Positions 43,103-53,738 of a DNA stretch of 64,000 nucleotides are shown here, piece after piece (within the stretch, counting starts at the first letter, position 1; each line of letters begins with the position of its first letter). This DNA is from Diphasiastrum complanatum. Lineage: Eukaryota > Streptophyta > Lycopodiopsida > Lycopodiales > Lycopodiaceae. The stretch lies in the NCBI GenBank assembly GCA_029204225.1, contig CM055107.1, positions 4,723,079 to 4,787,078 on the forward strand. Reading direction: 5' to 3'. The notes under the pieces are model-generated. The model ran no database searches. It was not told where the DNA came from and was given only the letters and a program-made list of their open reading frames with translations. The position numbers and the translations under genes were made by a program.

Positions 43103-43719
43103 TGTGAAAATTTGTCAATTAGTACTTATCTATTTTGGTCATTTTAGACCTAATTGAGGCCAAACTTGTATATACACTTGATATGGTTTCTTCACATGTG
43201 TGAAACTAGATTATATTACTACTTCTAATTGGGTCCAAGTTCATTTGGTCAAGTCTTGTACATACAAATAGTTCACTTTTAGAGTTAATTGGAATTTTGG
43301 CCAAATGATGGCTAAGTTAGGGCAAACGACTAGTGAGAGAGTCATCACTGCAGTTATATATAGTGTGTAGAGCATGAAAAAAGTAGAACCTTTGTCCATT
43401 TCGCTTTTGTGGAAGATTTGTGAGCTTTACTATCTTCGTATATTTGGTTCTCTCATACATTTGTGTTTATAGTTGATAGATGTTTGTTTGATGATGCATT
43501 AAAAGCTTTCTTGTTGTAGTACACTATGTTTACAAAGGTTTAGGGTCAGATCTAAACATGTGTTGATTAGGTTTTTGTTCTATTCATTTCGGAAAGTAAT
43601 TTTGATAAAACTAGTGAGCTAGTGTAGAAATTGCCTAACATAAAAGGAAGTGTTGTTGATGCAACTATTCTTGGCCTAGATCTACATTTAGGATCATCTT
43701 TGGATCTTAAATTTTCACA
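43103..43719 (+). repeat. Copia-type LTR (617 bp) with primer site
   Basis: The ends are TGTGAAAATTT and AAATTTTCACA, a perfect 11-bp terminal inverted repeat. The sequence right after it, TGGTATCAGAG (43720-43730), is the initiator tRNA-Met primer site. A TATATATAG box lies at about 43354. No internal copia protein follows, so this is an LTR plus the beginning of a leader, truncated. Confidence 0.8.
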
Positions 43720-43730
43720 TGGTATCAGAG
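43720..43730 (+). promoter_or_regulatory. Primer-binding site, initiator tRNA-Met
   Basis: TGGTATCAGAG directly after the LTR ending CACA. Confidence 0.8.
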
Positions 43731-44839
43731 TACGGAGGAGGCAAAAAATAGTAAGTTTTCCAAAATTAGTAGAGATTTTAGGACTAGCTTGAGTGTAGCA
43801 CGATTTTGTGCATTTATTTTAATCAAATCTTATGTAACACTATGTTGTGAGTGGATCTTGTGTATGAAAAGTCATTTTTAGATCTTTTGAAATCATTTGA
43901 AGTTAAGGAGTAGAAATCAAGCATGTTTTATATGATTCATCAACACAAACTCTTTATTTGTTGGAGAGATTGTGTGCATTAAAGCTAACATTGTTGTTTC
44001 TAGTTTCTAGTCGACAAATCTCAATATCGCAAATCTGGTAGCCAATCAGAAAACTGACAAACATTGATGCTTTGGTACTGATAGGACCAACTTTTAAAAA
44101 TAACAATAGGTCCAAGGAGGAAAGGTGGCTCACACATGTGGTACCCCTGTACCATTGACCCAAGCCATCTTTTCTAAAAAGAGAGGGATACCAATGCAAG
44201 CACCACTCAAAGTACCTCTTTATCCATTGCTTGAAATACCCATCAAAGCATAGAAGTCCTTTTGAAGTCTATGACAAGATCAAGGAGAGGGCTTTCCCAT
44301 TCTCTATAAGAAGGGATGCTCCCTCCCCTCATCTGTATGGTGCTAATGTGTGTTGGTGAGTTGAGAGAATTGTTAGTATTGAGAGATGTGTTAGTTGTTT
44401 GTCTTGAGAGCGTGAGGGAGAGTAATTATCTTGCTTCTTGCTATCTTTTTTGTCTACTATGGTACAAGTGTTTTGGTGAGGATGGGTAGTGTTGTTTTTG
44501 GTTGAGGGTTAGTTTGAGTGAGTAATGCACTTGCAGGGATTGTGTGAGAATGAGCATTTTAGCATGTTAATTGTTGTAACACAATGTGTGCATCGGGATT
44601 GTGTTTTTTTTTTTTCTTGTGAGGATGAGTATGGTGTTTGGATTGAATGGGTAGATGGGTGTGAATACGGATTTTGTTGAACAAGTTTGAGAATGAATGC
44701 AGTGGTAGCTTAATGAAATGAGACTAGGGCATTGTTATTTTTCATTGTGTTGTTGGTAGGTAAGAGTATGTTTTGTGATGACATTGCTTTGAATGGTGTG
44801 GTAGTTTGTTGCCCTCTCCATCTACGCTTATGGCCGTCA
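43731..44839. other. No gene recognised
   Basis: May begin as copia leader. The minus-strand frame 43954-44199 and others have no recognisable homology. TG-rich plus strand. Confidence 0.45.
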
Positions 44840-45330
44840 TGCACCGCTATGAATTACTAAAACCTGTAATGCAACTGTCCACTGCCATTCAGATTATGTG
44901 CCATCCTTTAGCAGCAAACTGTCTGTTGCCAATCCATTGCATGCCATCGATTTGTAGTGGTCTACTATAATGCAACAGTCTTCAACGCCATGTTGCAACA
45001 AGCTATCACTGCCATTTAAATTACGTGCCATCGATTTGCAACAATCTGTTGCAGCCATTTTCAGTGCCATGTTGCAGTGAGCTACTGCTGCCAACTTACT
45101 TGTGCGCCATGTTACAATGGTGCCAACTTTAGTGCACCATCGTTTTGCAGTGAACTGTCAGCCACGATTCGCAACGATCTACTTTTGCGAACCTACTGTC
45201 AGCCACAGTCGACAAACCTACTTCAGCACCCTGTTGTTGCATCGAGTTACTACTGCCATAATGTTCTAGTGTTGCAGCTATCATGTCGCTGCGGACTACG
45301 GTTGCACAGTCGACAGTAATCTGCTCCTAC
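44840..45330. repeat. Degenerate tandem array, GCCATGTTGCAACAATCTACTGCT-like units
   Basis: The words TGCCATC/GCCATGTTGCA, CAACAGTCT and CTACTGCTGCCA recur about every 30-40 bases, with drift increasing to the right. Confidence 0.65.
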
Positions 45331-45404
45331 CGACCTACTTCAACGCCTTGACAAGTTTCTAGGAGTGTTGGGCGGGTATATAGGGTCGTGCCTGGTATCA
45401 ACCC

Positions 45405-45590
45405 GGGTATTAAAAAACATACCAGTTTGGTATATAGTTTTCAATACCTAGCAAAGAACCGAATATCCCTGTGTATTGACTTTAGATATACTCATTGTAA
45501 TACTCGACCAGACTGGTATAAGTCTCGGAAATACCAGGGATATACCATTACCAGGGCATATTTGCCCCTTTTACCCTGTACGCATGTACG
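45405..45590. repeat. GGTAT/ATACC palindromic motif cluster
   Basis: CTGGTAT, GGTATA, ATACCAG and AATACC recur on both strands about ten times. The style resembles the GGTTCGAACC cluster at 1196-1425, with a different core. Confidence 0.5.
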
Positions 45591-45654
45591 CATGCCCGTC
45601 ACCCTTTCAAAAAATGAAAATTTTTAACGTATTTGCACCGGTTTTCCTTTTCAA

Positions 45655-45885
45655 AACTCACGCTCCATCGCTCCATGCTCGCATTCCGTGCTCCATCGCT
45701 CCTCCATGCTCGCGCTCCAGCTCCATCGCTCCATGCTCGCGCTCCTCTTGTGCCGCTCCATGTTCGCTTTCCATGCTGCATTCACTCCTCTTGTTCTACT
45801 CCATGGTGCTCTCATCTCCTGATTTGTTCCGCTCCATGCTGCTCTCATCTCCTCTTGTTCCGCTCCATGCTGCTCTCATCTAATC
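45655..45885. repeat. GCTCCATGCT(C/G)-type tandem repeat
   Basis: Units CGCTCCATGCTCGC (left part) grade into a 36-bp unit TTCCGCTCCATGCTGCTCTC (right part, 45786-45885, three copies). Open frames over it are repeat artefacts. Confidence 0.8.
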
Positions 45886-46242
45886 AGTAAAGCTATTCTG
45901 TTGATGTTCTTTCTTGGTGAGTTGTGTGCAGGTGTAGAGGATGCAGTGGGATCAGATAAGCACTAAGAACGTAGTGCAGCTCCATTGGTACATGCATGAC
46001 CATCTTTCAGTGGGCCAGCTCCATCTGCCATACCTGTTACAGCCTACAATGCAAGCGAGTTGTAGAATGAAATAAAAATTTCTTGTTTGGACATATTTCT
46101 TGCTAGCACAGCAGTCTCCTTCGGAATCTCCAGGCTTTGGAAGAGCTCAAGACACTTATTCTTTTTTCTTCAGAGAGAAGTTCGTTGCTAGTTTAAACGA
46201 ATGTTTCATGCATGCCGAAAAATATCATTGTGCAGTCTAAAC

Positions 46243-46431
46243 AAAATACAAAGGCAGTAGCACTCTTAAGTTTCAGGCTTGTCTTCCATCCTGTTGGTGG
46301 CGGTACTGGATCTAGAGTGGGCTCCCCTACACAGTCAGTATCCAGACTGGAAAATACAAAGGCAACACTCTTAAGTTTCCTTGTCTTCCATGTTGTTGGT
46401 GGCAGTAATGGATCTAGACCGGGCTCCCTTC
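46243..46431 (+). repeat. Tandem duplication of about 85 bp, spaced 108 bp
   Basis: AAAATACAAAGGCA...CACTCTTAAGTTTC...CTTGTCTTCCAT...GTTGGTGGC...GGATCTAGA...GGGCTCCC occurs at 46243-46327 and 46351-46431. It precedes the C4 copia coding remnant. Confidence 0.8.
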
Positions 46432-46479
46432 TTTTGGAACGACTATCTGTAGACCGTAGACTACTGAAAGAAGTGAAAG

Positions 46480-46799
46480 CTTGGATTGTGTATCCTTCAC
46501 CACAGGTCTTATGTCCATACAATCCATAGTCCTTGATCTCGACTATCCTTCTGGTAAGGTCGATCTCCCTGTCTGTCATAGCTGCATCTTTGGAAAGCAG
46601 GCTAGGATTCCTTTTAGATCAAACCATATGCTTCAACTTCCTGTATTACCCAGAAGATCTTCAAGAACTAGCAGACCACCTAATCGGTATATCGACGAGT
46701 TTGCAGCCTACCTTGTTCAAGAACCAACGTCTGTCCAAGAGGCACTCAGTCATCCTGATTCGATCTCTGAAAAAAAGCTATGGATAAAGAATATTCATT
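46480..46799 (+). pseudogene. Copia C4, left part: GAG-pre-integrase zinc segment and connector
   Basis: GKVDLPVCHSCIFGKQARIPF is the copia GAG-pre-integrase/zinc block. Integrase is deleted, and the next residues RRSSRTSRPPNRYIDE and EPTSVQEALSHPDS are the connector. The frame shifts to EKKAMDKEYS and is then cut by the G5 insertion at 46800. It continues at 57116 with SSLIKN. Confidence 0.82.
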
Positions 46800-47631
46800 T
46801 GTAGGGTCTTCGATCCGACGTTGTAATAGCCATCCCGCCTGTCAACAAGGGTTAGTTCACTGGATAGACACCTAACTATGCATAGATGCTACTTTTAGTT
46901 AGTTCCCTACTTTTTATCTAACTCTATCTCCACTAACACTACTCACACTAACTCTATTCTCCCTAAATTAACTTCATTATGATTGAGGGTGAATGAGAAG
47001 AGAAGTTGAGAATAAGAGAAGAGGAAAAGAGGAAAGAGGGTAATAGAGGGTGAGAGAGATGAGATGGAGGTTAGCTCAAATGCTCAATTTCATTGCTTAT
47101 AAAAAAACCGTAATTAGCATAAACAAAAAGCATGGGAAATGGAAATAACAAGCAAACCACAACAATAGCATAAGCAAGAGTGATTAGCAAATGAGGATGT
47201 TTGAGCTCCCAAAATGATAGAGTCTCCTCTCTCTATTAAGCATAGAAATAGAGTACAAATGGTGCCTTTTTATAAAGTGGGGAAGGCTCTTGCCCCAAAA
47301 TCCTATTGGCTAATATTTACATTGATCCTATCCATTCATCTTGGACCCAACTTGATCCAAGGGTCCACAAAAAGTACATTGAAATTTACAAGATTCATGT
47401 GAGTCCCAAATTGGACCCAATTCTAAAAAAGTAATCTCTAAGTTTAAAAATGACTTTGCCAAGCCTCAAGTTTTATTTTACTTACAAAGGGCCCAAGCCT
47501 ATTATTTTATTTACAACTTAGCTTGCGTGCTCATTGGGCCATGGGCTTATACGCGTAGAATGCCATGCCCTCACATCACATTTTATTGGACGATTTTATT
47601 TATTTACACTTCGTCGGGAATACTTCCAACA
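46800..47631 (-). repeat. G5 3' LTR
   Basis: Plus coordinates TGTAGGGTCTTCG...ATACTTCCAACA. The adjacent internal sequence (47632-47650) is not clearly purine-rich on the minus strand, so the polypurine tract has decayed or is unusual. Confidence 0.9.
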
Positions 47632-50600
47632 GGATCTACGACTTGAAGTAGTGCCGGTCTCTTGGCACTCTGCCGGTTCAGTAAAGAGGCTTCTTTGCCT
47701 GCCGCTGGTGGATCAGGTAGCCCATGACGTCTTCCATAAAATTGATGCGGTCCAGTTTCTTCAAGTCCTTTGGCATGTGACTTGTGGACTCCTATCAGCC
47801 AGTCCTGGTCGACCCACGCTTGAAATCGACGCGTCTTGGGATCGCCAAGGAAGGCAGCTCGGTAATACACACAAGCGATTGCTAGCTGATCTTCGACTTT
47901 GTCAGAAGCTAGCGCCTTATTAGGATCAAAGAATATGGGGGGAGAAAATTGTCCCATTTAGTTTCAATCCCTATTAAATGCTCTAAGTCTTGGGTGTAAG
48001 TGGCTGCCGCACTGATTGTTGGATCAGGGCAGTTGAAATATTTATTGGCGAATATGGTGAGAGCCCTTATGATATCTACATCTGTATCCCAGCTGTACTC
48101 TGATGAAATTTTTGGCCAATTGAAATTTTGAATTGTGATCTTGTCCAGAGGGGTGCCGCATTCCCCGCCCATTTGGATTGTCGTGTGCATGGCAGGAAGC
48201 GCACGTTCACCCGTAGTTATTGCGGAGTTGTCACATAGGCCCTGATGGCCACATGGTCTCTTTCAAAAAGCTGTTGACACCACTTTGGTTGTGGTTGGAG
48301 GGCGGGTAATGCTTGCAGTTTCTTGCCCTTTATTGTTTGAGCTAAAAAAGATATCTGCCAGCCGCCTCTTGATGACTCGTGGGGATACTTCACTAGGAAT
48401 TTATTTATTTTTTCCTCCACGGACTTTGGTCTTCGGAAGGCCCGGCTGGCAGATATGGTGCGCAAACCTCTGGATGATGTTGTCTGTCCTTCCTCGTGGC
48501 TTTGGCTGGGACCTGTACCTTGGCCTTGGTCTCGCGTCTCAGCACTCATATCTGTTGGTCCTTGGTCTTGGCCTTCGGACCCTTGATCTTGATTGAACCC
48601 CTTTGCTGCTTGCTGGCTTTGGTCATGGCTCGTGCTAGCCTGTGCAGCGTAAAAAACGGTTGGCGGTGGAATCACCACGGGGGTGGGTTGGGCCTTCTTC
48701 TCCATGTACTGTTGGCAAGCCTTGAGGGCTTGTTTTGCCTGGGCGAGCTCGTGTGCCGCGCTTGCCCGACATTTATCGAACTCGGCCTGATAGCTGTTTA
48801 ATGTTTCGCTATATACCTACACCTGACGCCTAAAGAGATTCATCTATGATTGAGAGAGCGGCCTTGAGTCTAGTGCAGGTTGAGCTAGCTAGACGAGTTT
48901 TTCACTTTGTAGGGCTTTGACTTTCGCCCCCAGGCGCGTATTCTCTGCTTCGTAAATTTGTAGTTGCACCTGGAGGGGAGCAAGCCGTTGGGACGCCTTG
49001 GTTTGAAGCTCCCGCACCTTCGTGGAGGCCTTTGTCAGTGCTTTGGAGAGGCTTTGGATGTATTGATTGAGGCCATCCTCCTTTTGCTGCAGCTTGGCAA
49101 TCTCCTGGTGCCCTTTTAATTCATGTTGTTGAGCTATCATAAGCTCTTGCTGCAAGTTCGTGAGTTTTGCTCGCAGCTGTGTGTTGTTTGTCACCAGGTG
49201 GAGTACCCTACTTTCCAAAATAGCCTTGGCTGCTACCGCCTCTAGGATGTATGTGCCCAGGGTCTGGTATGCCGTCGTTAAGTTGGATTGAGCAGCTGGT
49301 ACGCTGGCACTGATAGGGGCTTGTGTGCTAGCAGCCCTGACGACTTGTGGAGCTCCGTCGTCATTGTCTTCAATTAGGTTTTTGGGGGACCTGATGTCAT
49401 CTAGGGCAGTGGGATTAGTCCGATCTGGCAATGGTATAAAGATTGTCTGAACAAATGCGTCATCAAGCAACGGTTGGTTGCCCTCGGCAACCTTTGGTGG
49501 CGAAACACGTGGGGTTTGAGAAGCAGCAGTGGAAACTAGCGTGAGGATGGTTTGTCCAAATGAGAGGATGGGTGGAACAGAGAGAAACTGAAGTGTGGTG
49601 TGGAGCACTGAAGGCAAGGAGGGAGCAGAAATGGTCTGACGTGGGGGTGAAAAATTGATGACTTGCATCCACGCCAGAGTGTCCGGAGACAACTGAGAAT
49701 CAGAGGGACCAGGAGGAACGGTGGCTGTAGGAGCGATGGTGATGGAAGAGGTAGTGGATAATGGAACAGAAATGGAAGTGGTTTCAACAGAGGAAACGAG
49801 AATGGAAACAGAAACAATTGTGGATGGAACAAAAAGAGGGGTAGTGTCAACAGAGACAAGAGGGGGAGGTTGCACGGAAGAAGAAGTGGCGGTGGTTGAT
49901 GGGGTCGTTAGTGTGGTGGTGGTGGTGCATCTTCGGGGAGTAGGTGGAGATGAAGATGAAGAGGTAGCGCCACACATTTGTTTGCTGGTCGTTGTGTCAG
50001 TAACTGCAGGTTGGGAGGAGGTGGATGCTACAGATGGCGGATAGAGGTTAGTGTGCGGCACGATGTAAGACAAAATGGTTGAGCGGTGGAAACCGCGCAC
50101 TTTTGCCTCGAGAAGTGCACAGGCAAAATTACACAACAGGGGGCATACTGTGATACACTCACAGTTGTTGGGTTTGATGGAAATGGTTAGTTCACAAATG
50201 AGGAAGCTATGACAGTCGTATGGCACAACTAAGGGACTAGGGAATGCCAGAAAGGACTCCACTATCTGACTTAGCAACGTGGACTGGATTCTGTCCTTGT
50301 GAAATGTTGAAACAATTAGAAAGTTGTTCAATAGATGTGCAGCCGCCTGTATGACTGATTCCGTGATAGCATCTATCAGGTAACCATTGTTAGTCTGGAT
50401 GGGGACCTCTGGTGCAGTCTTGGCGACGAAAGGTTTGATCAGGCTTTTTGCCTGACGATGGGAGATGGGCTGACGGTCACCGGACATAATGCCAATGGTG
50501 ACCATCGAATTTGCGTTAATCCTGACCTTGTACGTGGTACCTTGGTACAAGAAGTGGAAGCGTGACTTCGACGCGTCCCAAGTGGCGTAAGCGTGAAGGG

Positions 50601-50791
50601 CGAGGCCCATGTTAATCTCAGAATGGAAGAGCGCCGGAAAAAAACCCATTGCCTCAAGAAGTGGGCTGGCTATCTGAAGCCATGGTTGAATTAGATAGTT
50701 AGAGGATAGGGGGCCAGATCTGTGTGGCTGAGGGTATTTCACGCTGGATCACCTGCTTGGTGCCAGAGTCTTCAGAGGATGAGGAGGCCAT
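47632..50791 (-). pseudogene. G5 extra gene (aORF), about 1000 codons, several frame breaks
   Basis: The ATG at 50791 (MASSSSEDSG) is one frame away from a 617-codon open frame (50742-48889). N-terminal part, residues about 1-235: SSNYLIQPWLQIASPLLEAMGF, WDASKSRFHFLYQG, INANSMVTIGIMSG and AAHLLNNFLIVSTFH, reminiscent of the 'plant transposon protein' domain found in some plant gypsy elements. Residues about 236-470 are Ser/Thr/Pro-rich, and about 490-617 form a coiled coil (LESRVLHLV...LQSEKLV). Coiled coil continues in another frame (AHELAQAKQALKACQQYMEKK). Then a Gln/Gly-rich linker (48.7-48.4 kb), LPALQPQPKW, VAIRAYVTTPQ, LRVNVRFLP, NFNWPKISSEYSW, NCPDPTISAAA, GIETKWDN, FFDPNKALASDKVEDQL, VYYRAAFLG, FQAWVDQDWLIG and RINFMEDVMGYLI. 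This last part is shared with G3 and G2. It lies between integrase and the 3' LTR in sense orientation. Function unknown. Confidence 0.75.
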
Positions 50792-50960
50792 GTTAGTAGT
50801 GATAGTTAAAGGGCGAAAAAGTAGGAAAAACAGTGGAAAAGGTAAAAAGATGTGGAAACGATGCTTGTAGGAAATTTGGTCGCAAACAGAGAACTTGAAA
50901 ATTTCAGTGAAAATTTGAGCAGAGCGCCACTAGCAAAGGTGACAAATGACTCGAATTCAG

Positions 50961-50972
50961 CCTTTATATAGC
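50961..50972 (-). promoter_or_regulatory. TATA box upstream of the G5 extra gene
   Basis: The minus strand reads GCTATATAAAGG about 170 bases before the ATG at 50791. It is in the right place for a separate transcript of the extra gene. Inference only; no transcript data. Confidence 0.45.
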
Positions 50973-51059
50973 GGAATTTAGAGTGTGTATTAGGTGAAAT
51001 CCACTTTCCCTTGTTCAGTTCCACCCAAATTTTGGCAGGGACCTTTTTCACAAAATTGT

Positions 51060-51490
51060 AAGACCTCAAAGAAGTCTACGAGAGTTCAGAAGGTGATTTG
51101 ATTGCCCTGCGAAGGTTCTGCAAGGGTTCAGACTGTCTGCGAGAGTGCAACTCTCGCCAGAAGTGATCTCTCGCACAACATGCTCCTGTGATTGGATTTT
51201 CAAGATCAGACCATGTAGGCAGGCTAATTTCACTGCTCTGATTCCATTTATGCCCCTTGCAAAGGTTGGTAGGGTGATCTTGATGCTCTTCGAAGGTTCT
51301 AAAGATTCAGCCTCTGAGAACTCTCGCACACACTCAAAAATGATGATTTCTCCATCAAGAACTCTTGCGGTAATTTTTATGGATGCATCTAGGCCAGATC
51401 TAGTGACTGTCCAAGTTTCAAGAGCTATCTCCCAGGGGATCTCAAAAAATTCATGAAAAAGTGCTCTTTTAGAGTGTTTTTTGATGAGAT
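51060..51490 (-). promoter_or_regulatory. Second TGCGAG/CTCGCA motif block, upstream of the extra gene
   Basis: The leader motif recurs here: TGCGAGAGTGCAACTCTCGCC at 51138-51158, CTCTCGCACA at about 51168, ACTCTCGCACACACTC at about 51321, and CTACGAGAGTT near 51075. It replaces the lost integrase core between 51.5 kb and the TATA box. Confidence 0.6.
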
Positions 51491-51536
51491 CTTGAGATTT
51501 TCTGATTTTTTGACTTTTGAAATCTGGTAATCAACT

Positions 51537-51920
51537 TCATCCATGCTTGATCTGACTGTTGGTAGTTCTCTGAAAGTTCTGATGGACATCTGGTAACAGC
51601 AACAACCCTTCTGTCTTTAAATGCTTTGCTTTGTTTACTTGACATTTCTGGCAACTGGTTACATACTGGTGGACGTCCTTTTTCATACTGGGCCAGAAAA
51701 ATTGCCTACGAAGAAGCTCATAGGTCTTCTGTATGCTTGGTTGTCCCGCACTAGGATTGTCATGACATTCATATAGGACCTGCTGCCTATAATCCTCTGA
51801 ATTGGGGACACATACTCTATCTCTATAGAGCAAGTACTCATCTTGAATGGAATACTGTTTCCATTTGAATCCTTGAGTCAACTGACCCTCAACCACTGGG
51901 GTCTGCTTGGGTAATACAGG
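51537..51920 (-). pseudogene. G5 integrase zinc-binding domain
   Basis: EYLLYRDRVCVPN, YECHDNPSAGQPSIQKTYELLRRQFFWPSM and YVTSCQKCQVNK form the HHCC integrase_H2C2 domain. The expected first His region is intact in part (ECHD). The catalytic core that should follow is missing after LLLLPDVHQNF. Confidence 0.82.
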
Positions 51921-52600
51921 CTCAGAATCCTCAACGTCATCTGACGATGTATACTCGGACTCATCATCATCCTCAACGGAAGCTGCCGTATTCTTGGATG
52001 AACTGGCATCAGCCCTGAGAACTGGTTCTGGAGTCTGTAACTATCTGTTATGGACTGAGTTCCAGATAGTAGAGAAAAAAGCATCATGCTGGCATTTCCC
52101 TCTCAAGGACTCGAGTAACTCATTATGAATCTGAGTAAAACTTAGCTCGTTTATCATAGGCATTCTGCTAAGGGCATCTGCTACTGTATTGAATTTTCCA
52201 CGTCTATATCTGATAGACATGTCAAACTTGATGGTCCGTATAAAGAGCGAAATGTGTGGCCATCAAGTAGTGCCGAAATTTCTTAACCACATAGATCATC
52301 GCCAATGCTTCCCGCTCTGTGGTTGAATAATTCATTTTTGTATCACTGAGCTCTCGACTTGCAAATTGGATTGGAAAATCCTTTTTGTGTTATCTTGGCT
52401 GGGGTAAGACTGCTCCAACTGCATACTTTGATGCGTCCGTATGCACGTGAAACTCAATGGACCAATTGGGTGGGCATAAGGTTGGTAATGAAACCAATGC
52501 ATCCTTAAGCTTTTGGAAAGCCTTTAGGCTTTCTCGTTCCAATGTGGATCCATTGTGAGTTTGTAAAACCATGTCTCTAAATTGTGAGAAATTGGCAAAA
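51921..52600 (-). pseudogene. G5 RNase H
   Basis: LKAFQKLKDALVSLPTL, FHVHTDASKYAVGAVL, then in another frame SRELSDTKMNYSTTEREALAMIYVVKKFRHYL and FALYTDHQ. Stops follow. The linker to integrase is Glu/Asp/Ser-rich (SEYTSSDDVEDSEP). Confidence 0.78.
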
Positions 52601-53720
52601 ATCTAGCTTGGTATTCTTATGTTAGAAGTTTTGTAAATTGGTCGGGCTAACTCCGCAAAATCAAGAATGAAGATTCTATAATAGTTAGCATGACCCATGA
52701 AGATGTAGACTTCGCGGATCGTTCCCGGTGGTGATAGATCAACAATGATCCTGATCTTTGATAGGTCTGTGGCGATCCCGTGTCTTGACACTATATGGCC
52801 GAGAATCAAGCCATGTGTCACCCAAAATTGACACTTTTCTGGATTCAAGGAGATCTGGAAGTTGCGACATTTTTGTAGCACCTTCTCCAAATTGGATAAG
52901 TGTTCTGAATCTGGTCCATGCACACACATATCGTCCAAGAAAAATTTCAGAAATTTTTGCAAATATTCTTTGAATGTCGCCTACATGACACGCTGGAAAG
53001 TGCTTGGGCCATTGCAAAGTCCGAATGGCATCACCTTATAGGCATAGGTTCCCCATTCCATGGCGAATGTTGTCTTGTGTTGGTCTTGGGGGGCTATCTT
53101 CACCTGGTTGTAGCCGCTAAAGCCGTCTACAGAACTGTAGGCTTTGATGCCAGCTACTCTGTCGATGACACTTTCCGTAAATGGTAAAGAAAAATGATCC
53201 TTTTTGGTGACTGCATTTAGCTCCTTCAGATTCACACAAATTCGCAATTTGTTGTTCTCCTTGGGTACTATAACTATCGCGATACCCATTCCATGTGATC
53301 GATTTCATAAATGAAATCTGCATCCATCAGCTTCTGCAACTCCTGCTTGATCAGCTTTGTATAATTCGGGTTGCAGCGGTAGTAACCGCTTACCTTGGGG
53401 ACTGCTCCATCCACCAAGGGTATGGTGTGTTGGACTACTGTTGGTGGAATGCCCTTAAGATCACTATAACTCCAGGAAAAATAGTCTTTATACTCCACCA
53501 ACAATGATCGTAGTCTCTTGAACTGTGTGGGCGTTAACTGCTCTCCCACATGCAGTATCCTTTCTTCTTCACCTAGCTCGGCAAAGTTCATCAGTTGTGT
53601 TCGCGCAGGTCCCTCGAAGACTTGTTCCGCTGGTGCCTGACTTTGATCAGGTTCTCTTTGAGCTTGCGGCATCATAATTACCACGTCGTCCGAGGTATAA
53701 TTTTTGAAAGTCTCAGGCAT
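52601..53720 (-). pseudogene. G5 reverse transcriptase
   Basis: From 53720: IPLVDGAVPKVSGYYRCNP, LMDADFIYEIDHMEWVS, a frame step, VIVPKENNKLRICVNLKELN, KAYSSVDGFSGYNQVKIAP, GTYAYKVMPFGLCNGPSTFQRVM, a stop, FLDDMCVHG (catalytic box F-L-D-D), SLNPEKCQFWVTHGLILGHI and PPGTIREVYIFMGH. Both catalytic aspartates of the DD pair are kept. At least three frame changes or stops make it inactive. Confidence 0.88.
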
Positions 53721-53738
53721 CTCGTGAACTGGAGCTCG

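Noticed and set aside
44894-45319. Frames over the CCATGTTGCA array
   Set aside because: Repeat artefacts without homology.
45388-45890. Several overlapping open frames on both strands as genes
   Set aside because: They are produced by the tandem repeats (units that are multiples of three, few stops) and have no family resemblance.
49721-50044. Plus-strand Val/Glu-rich frame
   Set aside because: It is the complement of the Ser/Thr/Pro linker of the G5 extra gene.
48889-50742. Longest open frame in the window as a host gene
   Set aside because: It lies between the two LTRs of G5 in sense with pol, and its continuation matches the tails of G2 and G3, so it belongs to the retrotransposon.
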